Shown: positions 12,201 to 21,009 of the stretch, one piece after another
Numbering within the stretch: position 1 is the first letter of the stretch
Layout of the letters: each line of letters begins with the position of its first letter
Notes under the pieces: model-generated
What the model was told of the DNA's origin: nothing
The model's input: the letters and a program-made list of their open reading frames with translations, nothing else
Database searches by the model: none
Position numbers and translations under genes: made by a program
Source of the DNA: Albula goreensis
Taxonomy: Eukaryota; Chordata; Actinopteri; Albuliformes; Albulidae
DNA length: 64,000 bases
Direction of reading: 5' to 3'
NCBI GenBank assembly: GCA_022829145.1
Contig: CM040745.1
Coordinates: 40,214,144 to 40,278,143 of the forward strand

Positions 12201-15200
12201 CTAGATTTGATGTTTGATGTTAACACTTAATTTATTAGGTCTTACAAAGCTTCACTCACCTCCTTTTCTTGCCTCTCAGAAACTTGTGATTGAGAACATG
12301 GACATTCTGGTGCAGATGCGAGCTAACTTTGATAAGCCGGAGGTGATGGCCAACCTTCAGCGAGACTGCCAGGTCAGGAGGACGGATTTGTGATCACTTA
12401 ATCACTCTGCTGTTCATTCATCTGCATTATTCTAGATGTAGAGATTGTAGCACTGAATGGTTTATCATGAGCAAGTTTGTGTACTGTACTGCAAAACCTT
12501 TTCGAAGTCCCCCTGTCAATTGACCATTTGTTCTCCTATAGCATCTGAAAGCGTCCTGAAAAGAATGACCATCATTGGTGTCATTCTATCCTTCAGAGCC
12601 ATGACACAAGACATGCTAGGAGATGTAAGTATCAACACTCCCCTAAGATCTAAACAATCACAATTTTACACAACTTTCTTGAACAAGTACATATTTCTTT
12701 TGAGAGAATTAATTATGTAAATGTCCTGTTGGATGGATAGGTCCTGTATGTTTGTCAGCACTAGACCATAATACTGAAGACACAATACTAGACACAATAC
12801 TTACCCATGTGGTGCATAGTTGGCCCTGATGTCACAAAGGTGACGGGACTTCAGCCAATAGGATGCCCACATCTCATCAAGCACCTGGTGGATGGGGGCG
12901 CTGTGGCCTGCTAGCCTGAGATGCACATCAAGAACCCTCCATGTAATAACAGAGAAGGTTACAAAGACAGACAGGCTTAAGAATATAATTAGGCTCTCCA
13001 GAGAGAATGAGAATGATGAAAAATCACCTCATCAATCTCACAAAACTAGTTTTTTTGTTTTTCTGAGCTTCAGACTGAAGTGCCAACTATCTCACTGAGA
13101 CTTGACTATTGACCTATTTTCTTGATTATTGTTCACCTTTGTAAGATAGCCATCTCCCGTTTTTTCATTGCCATTTTAAAACAGGACAACCCCAGTTATG
13201 TGGATAGATGAAGACTGCTTTAATGAAGAACAGAATCTTTTTCCTTTTAATTATATTGTTTAAGTAGACAAACATGGAGTTACCAAGCTATTTTGGGGTA
13301 TTTCTCTCTCCAGATTATGCATAAGCATTGCCCTACCTTATGGGGCCGATTGAATGCCTGCGGGACCTTGTATCTCCTGAAACTGACATCAAGGTAAGGG
13401 AGGGGCCATAGGTTTTTTAAAGTGTCATTAGAATCAAGGCAATATATTTTGTCTGTTGCTGGAAATTGATTTTGTCTCTTAGACCAATATCCCACAGTAT
13501 GCTTCAATTATTTGAACCCCATGTATGTTATATTAGGTTTGTTTAATAAGAATCATTATTTAAAAATTATTTGTCATTGTCATTGTTCAATAAAGATCCA
13601 ACTGATATCCAATACAATGTATATTTTGACATTTAAATCAGCATAAAAATCCAGAATGAGGAAAGCAATACATCAATAATTAAAAGGTAATTGTCCTTAT
13701 TTTCAAAATGTACATATAAACATTTTGATCCATGTCGTGAAGACATGGATCACTTGAATTTAGCACACACATTTTCCCCAAATAGAAGTGACAGAATACT
13801 TGTTTTTGCACCTTCTTTTCAAAAAGCCCCCAATTTTTTCCACATCTCTCAAAATGCGTGAGCAAAAACATTTGTCTGACAAAGAGGACCTGCTTCAGCT
13901 CAAATGACGTCTGGAGGAATTATGGTCTGATGAGGTTTTATCTGTAGGCTATCAGATAAAACCACAAAAACGTAGGAAAGAATCTGCACGGAAACTTAAA
14001 ACAAAGACTACCGGTCAGACTGCAGGAGAGTTCAGTTCTGTGTGGTGTGTTCTTTGCTGTTTGTTTGCACTCTGTGGCTGGTGGTTTGAGTATGCTTTGT
14101 GTTGATAGGTTACCCTCAGTGTGTTTGAGCTGGCCACGGCAGCCGGACTGTGCTGTGACATTGATCCTGCTCTCGTTGCAGCTATCGCCGGCATGCGAAC
14201 AGGTAGCGCCTCAGACAAACAGCTATATGCACACACAACGTGGAGTAACTGTGAAAATAATGCCCCCCTATTCTGTCAAATAGACATTTGCAACATTTTC
14301 CTCCACAGATACCACATCAATGGAGGAGGAGTACAAGCTTGCCTGTCTGCTGTTGGTATACATTGCTGTGTCTCTGCCCGTCCTTACGCAGGACCCCAAC
14401 TCTTACTACAGCCGTGAGAATGGAGGTAAGGCTCTGCCGTGCTCCTCCCATCCTGGCAGACTGTACCAAAAATCCTATTGCAGCTCATTTTTCACAAACA
14501 GATTTTCAATGCCATACCATAGTCATATTCTACAGCAATACCTCTGCTTACTGTACACTGTCCTTGATTTCAAAACCCCATACAGTAAAAGGTTTAATGT
14601 AGAAACATATTTTGTTTGAAAAATGTAGACATCTAGTTCTGACGTACATTGATGAAGTTAGTGTTGGCTTCTAGCCTGTTGACCTCAGATGTTTGGCACA
14701 GAGCCTGTATAAAAAGATAAGATCAACAAATACTAAAAAAACTGGAGGATGGCATTTTCCATGTACTGCTTTTTTTCTGCCACAGTCTTCATTTCATCCT
14801 CTGCACAATGATTTACGGAGTAGCAGAGAATAAGCTGTGTTTGCTATATTGCTCTGTGTGTGTATGTGTGTTTGTGTGCATGTGTATGCTGGAGCTCGAA
14901 TATTACTTCATTCTCACTTCGCTTCCCATTCGCAGGGCACCAAAACAACATCCACTGTCTTTCCACCGCCATAAACCAGCTGGCTGCAGCCCTGTTCACC
15001 GTGCAGAACAAGAACATTGAGCAACATTTGAAGGAGTTCCTCTTGGTCTGTTTAATTTGTTAGCTCGTCATGACAGACTGCCACATGCGTTGCAGCTGCT
15101 TTTATAACACACCATTCTTCTGAATCTATACACAATACAGATTTCATTTTACACGTGGTTTAAATGGACTGCATTCATTTTAGTTTGGAAATTAAAACCC

Positions 15201-16757
15201 AATATCTCACCAAACCCATTTTAGGCAATTCATTTGAGGTCATATTGTCCTCTGGGGTGGGGGTGAGGGTAGCGATAGCGTAATGGATAGGGAGGCGGGG
15301 CCTGCAGCCTTGACCCAGTAAGCACAGTGCCCAGATAGAGAACCGTGACTCCACCCCCAAGTAATATATATCAATGCAATCAGCAAACACTCAGCTGATT
15401 AAATAAACATGGCATACATATAATAAATAGGTGGTGTCAGTTACTAAGGACAAGATCAATCACCAGAAAGTGACAGTCCACACATTAACATGAGGTTGGT
15501 TGGTTGTACATGACATCACAGGTACAACCAAATCTATGGCTGTATTGTTACCCGACTGTAAGTTTTTTGAAACGTGAAGGTTTTTCTGCTCACTAAAGGA
15601 GGAAAACTGTTCCCTGTCTTCCCTGTAGGTGGCGTCATCCACACTCCTGCAGCTGGGCCAGAGCGTGGAGAAAGTAGACAGCAAAAACCGAGACTCTATC
15701 TACCTGCTTCTGCACATGGTGATCATTTTTGCCCGCTCAAGTCTGAAATAACGGATTTCCGTCCTCCTAATATGGGAGAAAAATAAACAACCTTTCCATT
15801 ATTGGAAAATAATTTCCAACAGTGGAAATAGTAGATCACATACAGTAGCACTGGGTGGAAATGTAATTTAAAAAAACCCTTAAAGAACCTTTAATGCATA
15901 ACTGTTGTGATAAATGGAACTATTATACCTAGAAAAGCTGTTAAAGTACTTGATATGCCTTCTGCAAACCAAAAACCATGATTTTGAACAACAGACCTGC
16001 ATTATTCCTTCATCTATTGAGTGAACTATCCTCTCTTTATACCTTATCCTTGGCCTGTATTGCTACATATTCCCTACTAAATGTTTGGGAGCAAGAGTCA
16101 GCCAGCCAAGCCAATGTACTATATACATACTGTACTTACTCTGAGGGGTATAGCTCAGTGTTAGAGTGTTTAAAGAAAGCCCTGGTTTAACTCCTGGTGC
16201 CCCTCTCTGTAACCAAGAGGTGCCTTTTGAACACAAAACTATATAACATATATATATATTCACCTCACACTATATATGAAAGAAAGAATGGCTTAAAATC
16301 TGCCTCACTGATTACTTGGTGGTTGAAGTAATAGTAACTAATATGGTTTACAGACACTCTGGAAGTTTGAGGTTCATCCCAGGGGCAGCCACAACAAGAT
16401 TAGTGCAGCTCCTTAGCACAGCACTTGACCCCTCATGTAGGGGGATTAGGTCCTGCTTTCTGTTTTTAATTGTAAGTCACTTTGGATAAAAGCGTTGGCT
16501 CCAATATAACACATTCAGTTTTGCACTGTGTACAATGTACATACTGCGGTAATAATGATAATATCATTTTTGTGAATAGCAGCATGCTGATTAATTGTGG
16601 AATGATAATAGTGATGTTTTGTGTCTTTCCACTTTCCTAGATAGTGGAAGAGTCCCCGTTCCTGAGCCAGGACATGCTGGAGAGCTGCTTCCCGTACGTC
16701 CTGCTGCGTAACGCGTACAGAGACGTGTACAGAGCCACCGTCATCACCATGGGCTGA
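93..16757 (+). CDS. nckap1l: nckap1l (Hem1), WAVE regulatory complex subunit, 3' part of gene (23 exons)
   Basis: Encodes the C-terminal ~865 residues of a Nck-associated protein 1 family member (usual length about 1,125). These proteins are large helical scaffolds that pair with Sra1/Cyfip in the WAVE complex and link Rac signalling to Arp2/3 actin nucleation; NCKAP1L is the blood-cell paralogue. Exons read in phase through hallmark segments such as [58 protein letters not shown] and [13 protein letters not shown], ending at TGA 16755-16757. CDS exons: 93-249, 842-898, 1252-1348, 2622-2731, 3739-3871, 4454-4535, 4627-4685, 4937-5082, 5509-5641, 5977-6096, 6584-6723, 7337-7468, 8662-8880, 9369-9499, 11837-11934, 12280-12372, 12542-12624, 13314-13393, 14109-14202, 14309-14425, 14936-15045, 15629-15718, 16641-16757. 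The paralogue call (nckap1l, not nckap1) rests mainly on the pde1b-ppp1r1a neighbourhood. Two single-base frame breaks are present, at the 12372/12542 junction and near 13331. The start codon lies upstream of the window. Confidence 0.92.
842..898 (+). CDS. nckap1l: nckap1l exon (2nd in window)
   Basis: A 57-base exon between ttttgtcacag and gtaagc, too short to show as a long ORF. It completes the split Gly and encodes [18 protein letters not shown] plus two bases of the next codon. Family proteins have G-Y-x-K-R-x-A-D-I-K-E here. Confidence 0.88.
1047..1232. repeat. (TG)n-rich microsatellite in nckap1l intron
   Basis: Interrupted TG/GTGC dinucleotide tract of about 185 bases ending just 20 bases before an exon at 1252. 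Long open frames on both strands here are low-complexity artefacts. Confidence 0.9.
1252..1348 (+). CDS. nckap1l: nckap1l exon (3rd in window)
   Basis: The acceptor is the AG at 1250-1251, just after a long TG-rich tract that serves as an unusual polypyrimidine/TG region; the donor is gtttgt. It encodes [33 protein letters not shown]. The 3' splice site is non-standard in context but the phase fits on both sides. Confidence 0.85.
1590..1800 (-). mobile_element. tRNA-headed SINE with V-SINE/L2-type tail (minus strand)
   Basis: On the plus strand the order is tail (ggcattttgctgacacccttatccagag, near 1610), body with ctcaagggtac, then a head with tRNA-like boxes near 1735-1800. Read on the minus strand, the head has an A-box-like TAGTATAATGGTTA-type motif and a B-box-like GGTTTGACG. 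This layout is common to teleost SINEs that borrow an L2-type LINE tail. Its head runs into the 47-bp array. Confidence 0.65.
1754..2482. repeat. 47-bp minisatellite, 15 units plus a partial, derived from a SINE head
   Basis: The unit starts gtaacct(g/c)tgagctacaagc and ends ccattatactacactg. Starts at 1754, 1801 and so on to 2459 fall exactly 47 bases apart. The first unit is the natural end of the adjacent SINE, so the array arose by amplifying the SINE's tRNA-like head. Variation is mostly single substitutions (ctctgag/ctgtgag, ccagct/ccaact). Confidence 0.92.
2622..2731 (+). CDS. nckap1l: nckap1l exon (4th in window)
   Basis: Acceptor tgtccccaaag, donor gtgagt. Encodes [19 protein letters not shown] and [17 protein letters not shown]; the last Ser codon is split with the next exon. 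Confidence 0.9.
2732..3738 (+). other. nckap1l intron, no element recognised
   Basis: About 1 kb between exons 4 and 5 of the window. AT-rich in its second half; I see no repeat family, RNA gene or conserved motif. Confidence 0.5.
3739..3871 (+). CDS. nckap1l: nckap1l exon (5th in window)
   Basis: Acceptor cccactgcag, donor gtatcc. Encodes [19 protein letters not shown] and [19 protein letters not shown], ending on a whole codon. A tandem repeat starts about 20 bases after its donor. Confidence 0.9.
3890..4135. repeat. degenerate ~45-bp tandem repeat at an nckap1l 5' splice site
   Basis: Repeated blocks of the form tagtgctgtctcaacatgatgacttactgagg recur about six times with substitutions and small indels. 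The first copy begins about 20 bases after the donor at 3872. Confidence 0.8.
4454..4535 (+). CDS. nckap1l: nckap1l exon (6th in window)
   Basis: Acceptor tctgtacag, donor gtgaga. Encodes [27 protein letters not shown], matching the VCPEEES block of the family. Ends after one base of a Val codon. Confidence 0.9.
4627..4685 (+). CDS. nckap1l: nckap1l exon (7th in window)
   Basis: A 59-base exon separated from the previous one by only 91 bases. Acceptor gtttgcag, donor gtacag. Encodes [20 protein letters not shown]; the LRLDWLRLQ block is diagnostic of NCKAP1 family members. Confidence 0.9.
4937..5082 (+). CDS. nckap1l: nckap1l exon (8th in window)
   Basis: Acceptor acattctag, donor gtaagt. 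Encodes [38 protein letters not shown] and [10 protein letters not shown]; the last codon (Cys) is split with the next exon. Confidence 0.9.
5509..5641 (+). CDS. nckap1l: nckap1l exon (9th in window)
   Basis: Acceptor ctctcacacag, donor gtcagt. Encodes [24 protein letters not shown] and CAHDMCPEE, the conserved central block of the family. Ends on a whole codon. Confidence 0.92.
5977..6096 (+). CDS. nckap1l: nckap1l exon (10th in window)
   Basis: Acceptor gctggatctag, donor gtgaag. A 40-codon exon encoding [17 protein letters not shown] and [14 protein letters not shown]. Confidence 0.92.
6584..6723 (+). CDS. nckap1l: nckap1l exon (11th in window)
   Basis: Acceptor gctgttcag, donor gtgaga. 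Encodes [18 protein letters not shown] and the lysine-rich loop [18 protein letters not shown] that is charged in all family members. A 44-bp tandem repeat begins about 15 bases after the donor. Confidence 0.92.
6738..7172. repeat. ~44-bp tandem repeat at an nckap1l 5' splice site
   Basis: About ten imperfect units of the form gccctgcagtgtgctaac...gctaacatggtctgcctcacacag. Each unit carries one or two acceptor-like 'cacag|g' or 'ctgcag|t' motifs. The array starts about 15 bases after the donor at 6724 and ends some 165 bases before the real acceptor at 7336. Confidence 0.85.
7337..7468 (+). CDS. nckap1l: nckap1l exon (12th in window)
   Basis: Acceptor tcccttcag, donor gtactt. Encodes [18 protein letters not shown] and [14 protein letters not shown]; the last Lys codon is split with the next exon. 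Confidence 0.9.
7469..8661 (+). other. nckap1l intron, no element recognised
   Basis: A 1.2 kb AT-rich intron between exons 12 and 13 of the window. I see no repeat, RNA gene or additional exon. Confidence 0.5.
8662..8880 (+). CDS. nckap1l: nckap1l exon (13th in window)
   Basis: The largest coding exon of this gene in the window. Acceptor ttttttggcag, donor gtaaga. Encodes [55 protein letters not shown] and TTLYTTW; the Trp codon is split. Confidence 0.93.
9067..9162. repeat. (CA)n microsatellite in nckap1l intron
   Basis: Interrupted CA-rich tract with cacacacacacacacgcaca-type runs, about 95 bases long. Confidence 0.9.
9369..9499 (+). CDS. nckap1l: nckap1l exon (14th in window)
   Basis: Acceptor cacctccacag, donor gtgaga. 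Encodes [32 protein letters not shown] and RAEEYSDIP; ends after one base of a Glu codon. Confidence 0.92.
9500..11836 (+). other. largest nckap1l intron in the window
   Basis: A 2.3 kb intron. Apart from a GA-rich tract near 10490-10515 and a SINE remnant at 11495-11600, no element is recognisable. Confidence 0.5.
11495..11600 (-). mobile_element. SINE remnant (V-SINE-type tail, minus strand)
   Basis: Contains ttacagtcatttagctgacg and cctttatccaaagcgactta, the reverse complement of the conserved L2-derived SINE tail, followed by cctacaggctgcccc, the usual start of such elements. The middle is missing, so this is an internally deleted copy. Confidence 0.7.
11837..11934 (+). CDS. nckap1l: nckap1l exon (15th in window)
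   Basis: Acceptor cccgttcag, donor gtagca. Encodes [19 protein letters not shown] and [13 protein letters not shown], among the most conserved stretches of the family. Confidence 0.93.
12280..12372 (+). CDS. nckap1l: nckap1l exon (16th in window); frame break at its 3' junction
   Basis: Acceptor tgcctctcag, apparent donor gtcagg. Encodes [19 protein letters not shown] and [12 protein letters not shown] in phase 0. Joining this donor to the next acceptor (12541) puts the following exon out of frame by one base. A lost G at the CCAG|gtcagg boundary would explain it. Confidence 0.85.
12542..12624 (+). CDS. nckap1l: nckap1l exon (17th in window)
   Basis: Acceptor ttctcctatag, donor gtaagt. Homology requires the frame CA TCT GAA, giving [17 protein letters not shown] and [10 protein letters not shown]. 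That frame needs one base from the previous exon, which ends on a whole codon, so the junction is off by one. Confidence 0.85.
13314..13393 (+). CDS. nckap1l: nckap1l exon (18th in window), contains a 1-base frame break
   Basis: Acceptor tctctccag, donor gtaagg. It is 80 bases long where 81 would keep the frame. The first part reads IMHKHCP; after the CCC run at 13331-13333 homology shifts by one base to [19 protein letters not shown]. Without a correction the frame ends at a stop just beyond the donor. Confidence 0.85.
14109..14202 (+). CDS. nckap1l: nckap1l exon (19th in window)
   Basis: Acceptor tgttgatag, donor gtagcg. Encodes [16 protein letters not shown] and [15 protein letters not shown]. 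In phase with both the corrected previous exon and the next. Confidence 0.92.
14309..14425 (+). CDS. nckap1l: nckap1l exon (20th in window)
   Basis: Acceptor ttcctccacag, donor gtaagg. Encodes [18 protein letters not shown] and [15 protein letters not shown], a hydrophobic helix-rich block. The intron before it is only 106 bases. Confidence 0.93.
14936..15045 (+). CDS. nckap1l: nckap1l exon (21st in window)
   Basis: Acceptor cccattcgcag, donor gtctgt. Encodes [19 protein letters not shown] and [17 protein letters not shown]. Confidence 0.93.
15258..15320 (+). mobile_element. possible degenerate SINE head
   Basis: The stretch ggtagcgatagcgtaatgga followed by taggga resembles the A-box region of the SINE at 34112. 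No clear B-box or tail follows, so this is a weak call. Confidence 0.3.
15629..15718 (+). CDS. nckap1l: nckap1l exon (22nd in window)
   Basis: Acceptor cttccctgtag, donor gtgatc. Encodes [16 protein letters not shown] and [11 protein letters not shown] in 30 whole codons. Confidence 0.93.
16143..16207 (+). pseudogene. tRNA-Cys-like pseudogene or SINE head lacking the anticodon
   Basis: GGGGTATAGCTCAGTG followed by TTAGAG matches the 5' end and D-arm of vertebrate tRNA-Cys. CCTGGTTTAACTCCTGGTGC and CCCCT match its T-arm and acceptor end. The anticodon stem-loop is shortened by about ten bases and contains no GCA anticodon, so it cannot make a working tRNA. Whether it is a retro-pseudogene or part of a tRNA-Cys-derived SINE cannot be decided from one copy. 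Confidence 0.6.
16330..16512 (+). mobile_element. SINE remnant with V-SINE-type tail (plus strand)
   Basis: Contains the motifs gcagctcc, agcacttgacccc and, near the end, gtaagtcactttggataaaa followed by gcgttggct, the conserved teleost SINE tail. The head is not clear. Confidence 0.65.
16641..16757 (+). CDS. nckap1l: nckap1l terminal coding exon
   Basis: Acceptor ctttcctag. Encodes [24 protein letters not shown] and the C-terminal tail [12 protein letters not shown] followed by TGA. The tail after NAY is variable between the family's paralogues. Confidence 0.95.
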   Translation: MVEESPFLSQDMLESCFPYVLLRNAYRDVYRATVITMG

Positions 16758-17400
16758 TTCACTCTGCAGCCTTTTATCAATCTCAGCTTACGCCAGTTAC
16801 CCACAGCGAAGGAAATAATCCGGCTGAACATCTGTGCTTTAAAAGGAGTTCCACAGACAGAACTGCCCGAGCGAATGTGATGTTGCACTGTTGCACTCTC
16901 TATAGTTTTTAATTCTATTCACGCTAAAAGCTAAACTGCTTTCCAATAACAATACTTTTTTAAAATATGTCGCTGTAAAAAAAAAAAAATCTTTTTCTGA
17001 TAGTTGAAAAGTGGCTAAAATCTAAATTGCTGCTGACTTTTTCTACTTATTCTCGTTTTAATTCAATGACATGGAGTGGAAGAATGTACACAGGAACATG
17101 TGACCCCTCGTTCAATAGGTCACAGCAGGTCAAAACATATTGTGTTATTCAGACTGCGGCTGTTTTTCCCACAACAAGCACCCTCTGGCAGGAGCACTCT
17201 CACATAAATATGTTTTAAAATGAACATTGCTCATCATCTCCATTCCCAAATGCTGTTTCTACAAATGTATTGAGGTATACATTATTGCAAAATATATTGC
17301 AAAGTGCATTGTGATCCTATTGACAACTAGCAACCCATTTAAAAAGAAAACCTGGCTGTAATTTTATGATAAAATTGCATTAATAAAAACGCAGCTTTAA
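16758..17400 (+). other. nckap1l: nckap1l 3' UTR
   Basis: AT-rich non-coding sequence follows the stop codon. It includes an A run near 16978-16989 and ends near a canonical AATAAA at 17382-17387. The exact cleavage site cannot be seen. Confidence 0.6.
17382..17387 (+). promoter_or_regulatory. candidate poly(A) signal for nckap1l
   Basis: AATAAA hexamer 625 bases after the nckap1l stop codon, in an AT-rich context. It is the first canonical hexamer downstream of the stop that I noticed. Confidence 0.5.
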
Positions 17401-18940
17401 AGAGAATTACAGGACTTCATTTTTCATATGGAACAACGTGATGGATGCATCTTAGCTGAGATAAATTTGACTTGACATGGCTTTTTGTACATAATATCAA
17501 TAATTTTTTAATCTGAAAGGTTATTGCACATTAAAATATAGTGGCCATTCCAAAGCGTCAATGAAAATAATGTGTCACAAAATACTTTCTATAGACAAAT
17601 GTGGCACTTGTGTTATGATTATGAATTACATGAATATTTGTATCATGTCTGGATAACATCACGCATGGTTCCCCTTGAGAAACGCCACACTGGACCTGTG
17701 CCAGAATGATCCTTTTCTAGTGCCACTTTGTTCAATTGGCCTCGTTAATTAATTTGAACATGACAAGATGTAAAATGAAAATGAAAGAGTATTCGTGGTT
17801 TAATAGTAGAGTTTACACAATGCCACTGACATTTGCATGTGTGCCATTTCTGTTAATTCCACTTTTCAAAGATATGATGCTCCTCTGGGAAAATATAAAG
17901 GTTTGCAATTGCATATACATTTATACAATTTATAAATATTCCACCATTATGGAGAAATTCCAGTTTCATTTATGTTCTTTCATTCTGGAAAGGTTCACTA
18001 CAGTTAGCCGTTCAAAATTAATCTAAGCCCAAGCGCTACTGTCAAAACATACTCTAGCTCCAATTAAAAGGGATATCTTCCATTGAGACCAAAAGACCTA
18101 AAAAATAAGTAGTTACTACAAATAAGGCCAGCTTTCACCACTTGGAATGTAGTCCTGTTTAATGGATCAAAAAGATAGCACAAAATTGTAATCAATATTG
18201 GCCAGAGGCAATGACACTTGCAAGCCTTTTGTACCAATTCTGTCAAACAAAAGTACAAACTTGTGATTCTATCCTATGTATACTGTACTATAATATGGTC
18301 ATACTATGATATACAACCCCCAATGATATACAACCAACTACAAGGCCAACCAACTACTATTACTGTATATTTAATATAGACAGTAAAACCTCATTAACCC
18401 AAATGAGTAGGGACTGGGAGTGGTCCAAATTAAGAATAATTCTGGAGATAACTGAAAGTAAAGTAAAATACAATTTAAACTACTGGGACAAAAATGAGAA
18501 ATTGGACAGCAAATCTCTTTGTATCATTTAGTTAGAATCATATTAAAGCTCATCAATAAACACAAAGAGACCAACAATATGTCCAGGCTGCCCAGCCTTC
18601 ATTAACACTCATTGGGTACACCTGTGCATAGAAGCTGCCAGAACACATGCTCATGCTTCAGTTTAAACAATCTCATTCCTTTGATTGACAACATAACATA
18701 ACTGTTTCAAACCAGGTGCAGGAATTCCTGTTGACTGATAGAGCCACACACCAGTGCAGGCAGCTGATAACTACAACTTTAAATGGCAAAAGGAAGTTGG
18801 GAAATTCTAAACAGAAGTTTAAGAGTGAGAAGCTCCTTTAGAAGTGATGATCCTTCAAAAATAATATGGTAGAAGATGAGCAGGCAGCTTCTGACACCAG
18901 CAACACCTGTTATACTGCAGTCTTTATTTAGAAATATATT
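17401..18940. other. intergenic, no feature recognised
   Basis: AT-rich sequence downstream of nckap1l with only short chance ORFs. No repeat family, RNA gene or promoter-like cluster seen. Confidence 0.5.
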
Positions 18941-19110
18941 TAAATTCAATTTTATTTGTATTGAACTATAAATTTGAAACCCCTTGTAGCAGTTGTGGCA
19001 AAGAAAAACTCCCAGACTAACAGGAAGAAGCCTTGAGCAGAACTCAGCTCAGAGGGGGGCCCATCTGCTTCTGGCCAGCACCGGGCAGACAGTAAGGCTA
19101 ACAACAGAGT
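18940..19110. repeat. teleost interspersed repeat fragment
   Basis: Starts attcaattttatttgtattg and contains aaaaactcccagactaacag, gaagccttgagcag and ggggggcccatctgcttctg. This string of motifs is familiar from a very abundant teleost repeat; I cannot assign its class from sequence alone. Confidence 0.5.
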
Positions 19111-19199
19111 AAATGCAGAGCTGTATATAATATTATATGCATATAACAAATTATGTAAATACAAATAACAACTGTACATAATTACCCTGGAGGGCCTGG

Positions 19200-20850
19200 T
19201 TCTTGGCATAAGGAGGGCAGAACAGGCAGGATAGCTGAAATGCTGAAACCAGGGGAGGCCTTATGTGTTGTGAGGGGTTTCTTTTCAACACATAATTCTC
19301 ATTTTTTATTTTGGTTTTTACGAGGCCTTGAGCTGTGCTTGTGTTGTGCTTGCGCAACTGGAGGGTGAGCAGCTTCACTTGTGCACCTAGAAGGGGTGAA
19401 CTCACTCTCTGTGTGGTTTGAGGGACAGAGGCTGGGGGGCTCGGGAACCCAGCAGAGCGGGGGTGTCTCCTGAGTTGGGGTCTCCTCTTTTTCGTTGGGG
19501 GGAGACAAACGTGTGGAAGGGATTGGCTGCCCCAGAACATGGACTTGCAGAAGCAGAAAAGGATGTATACTACTGCTGGGCTGGGGTTTTCACCTGAGGC
19601 TTTGCCTGGTCCAGGGCTTGGTGGTTCATGGGTTGGGGATAAGGGAGCTGTGTGGGAGGCGGTGGACAGGGTTCAGTCTTACGGGGATGGCGTTCACAAG
19701 TTTTGTTCTCCTTCTTATCGTTGCGTTGCTGCTGTATGAGGGTCAGAGCAGGGCTGAAAAGAGCCTGGCCTGGTTCAAATGGGGCACCTGCAATGCGCCT
19801 CTTTTCACCGTCGGGCGGGCTGGAGAGGTTCAGCCAGAGAGCCCATTCGCCGACAATCAAAAAAGCCATGGAGCTCCACATGCCTGCACACTGTGACACG
19901 AGTTGTGCTGGACCAGGTCGGTAACCGTGACAATTTCTTGCCACAGGATAGGGGAGGGATTTCCCTACTCCAGCTGTTTCACTTTTTGGTTAACTGAGAG
20001 GAGGGAGCTGACATTGAGGGCTCTGATGGTGAGGGCTGAGGCTCTGTAGGAGGTCTACTGGATGGAGGATGTGGAGCAGTTCATCTTGTTAGGGAGGGCA
20101 GACTTGGATGGAGCCAAGAGACCTCCCAGTGAGGAGTCGAGCTATGGAGGGCTCGATAACAGGGGGTTCTGGGTGGCCAACTTCTAAGCCGGATAAGCCA
20201 TGCTTGAAGTCAGTGGGGTCCTTCCAGTGGTGCTTAATAAGCTTAGCGCAGGCGGGAGGACAGGGAAAAGTTGTTTCTTGCTGTCTTTCTCTGTGAGGTA
20301 GGCGGTGGCCTGCTTGCACACCTGCAGGAGCACAGTGTAGTGTCAGGGGTTAGCTGCCCTCATAGCAGGTAGTACTTGGGCGAGGGATTTGTCCCCGCCT
20401 GAGCCTGTGTTGACTTCCCGACTGTCCGACTCAATGGACTCTCTTTCCAGAATGGGGGTGACAGAGCGGGTGACAGAAGGTGAGACCCAACGAGTTTGAG
20501 TTGGGCTGGTCAGGGAGGGAGGCTCTTTGAGGGCTGGGTGGCCATTGGGCTGTCGTCCTCCTATCCAAATCCTTGGGACTGAGACCTTTGTTGTGGGTAA
20601 CAGTGAGTCTCAGTCTGCGCCATCTGAGCCTCCTTAGCAGTGGCTGAAGTTCTCTGGCCCAGGCACATAACACAGGCAGACAGGGTGGGTGTCCATAGCA
20701 GCAATAAGAGCACCGCAAGCAGCTGGGCAGGGATGCAAGTGTAGCTCCCTAGGTAAGTCAACGGGGGCCGACTTTGAGAAAGGCATGTAGCAGGGAGCTA
20801 AGGCTAGAGGATGGGCGAGCATAAACAACTAGCATGGGCGGCTAACTGGA
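19200..20850 (-). pseudogene. degenerate retroelement gag-like open frame(s)
   Basis: A GC-rich block, unlike the AT-rich surroundings, with broken minus-strand frames. Near 20760-20630 the minus strand reads a zinc-finger-like C-x3-C-G-A-L-I...D-T-H-x2-C-x-C...C pattern. Near 20310-20130 it reads HHWKDPTDFKHGLSGLE and PPVIEPSIARLL. Both resemble the N-terminal zinc-binding and 'W-x-D/H-P ... P-x-V/I-E-x-S-x-A' segments of gag-like proteins in teleost DIRS-type retroelements. A Pro/Gln/Thr-rich stretch follows at 19540-19300. Frames are interrupted, no reverse transcriptase or terminal repeat is visible, and the family call is tentative. Confidence 0.4.
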
Positions 20851-21009
20851 AAGATGGTGAAGTCCTGTTCCGAGGTAGTGGATACAGGAGGGCATAGTAA
20901 TCAGGGCAGGGGAGCCTGATTAATGTTTTTTTTGGGGGGAACACTAGCGAGCGTGGGTAGCAGACTAGACATTTCAGGGAGGGCTAGTGAGCATGGGTAG
21001 CAGGCTAGC

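Noticed and set aside
16143-16207. Functional tRNA-Cys gene
   Set aside because: No GCA anticodon and a shortened anticodon arm; called a pseudogene or SINE head instead.
19495-19896. 133-codon plus-strand ORF
   Set aside because: Antisense to the gag-like relic, where high GC lowers stop frequency; no motif of its own.
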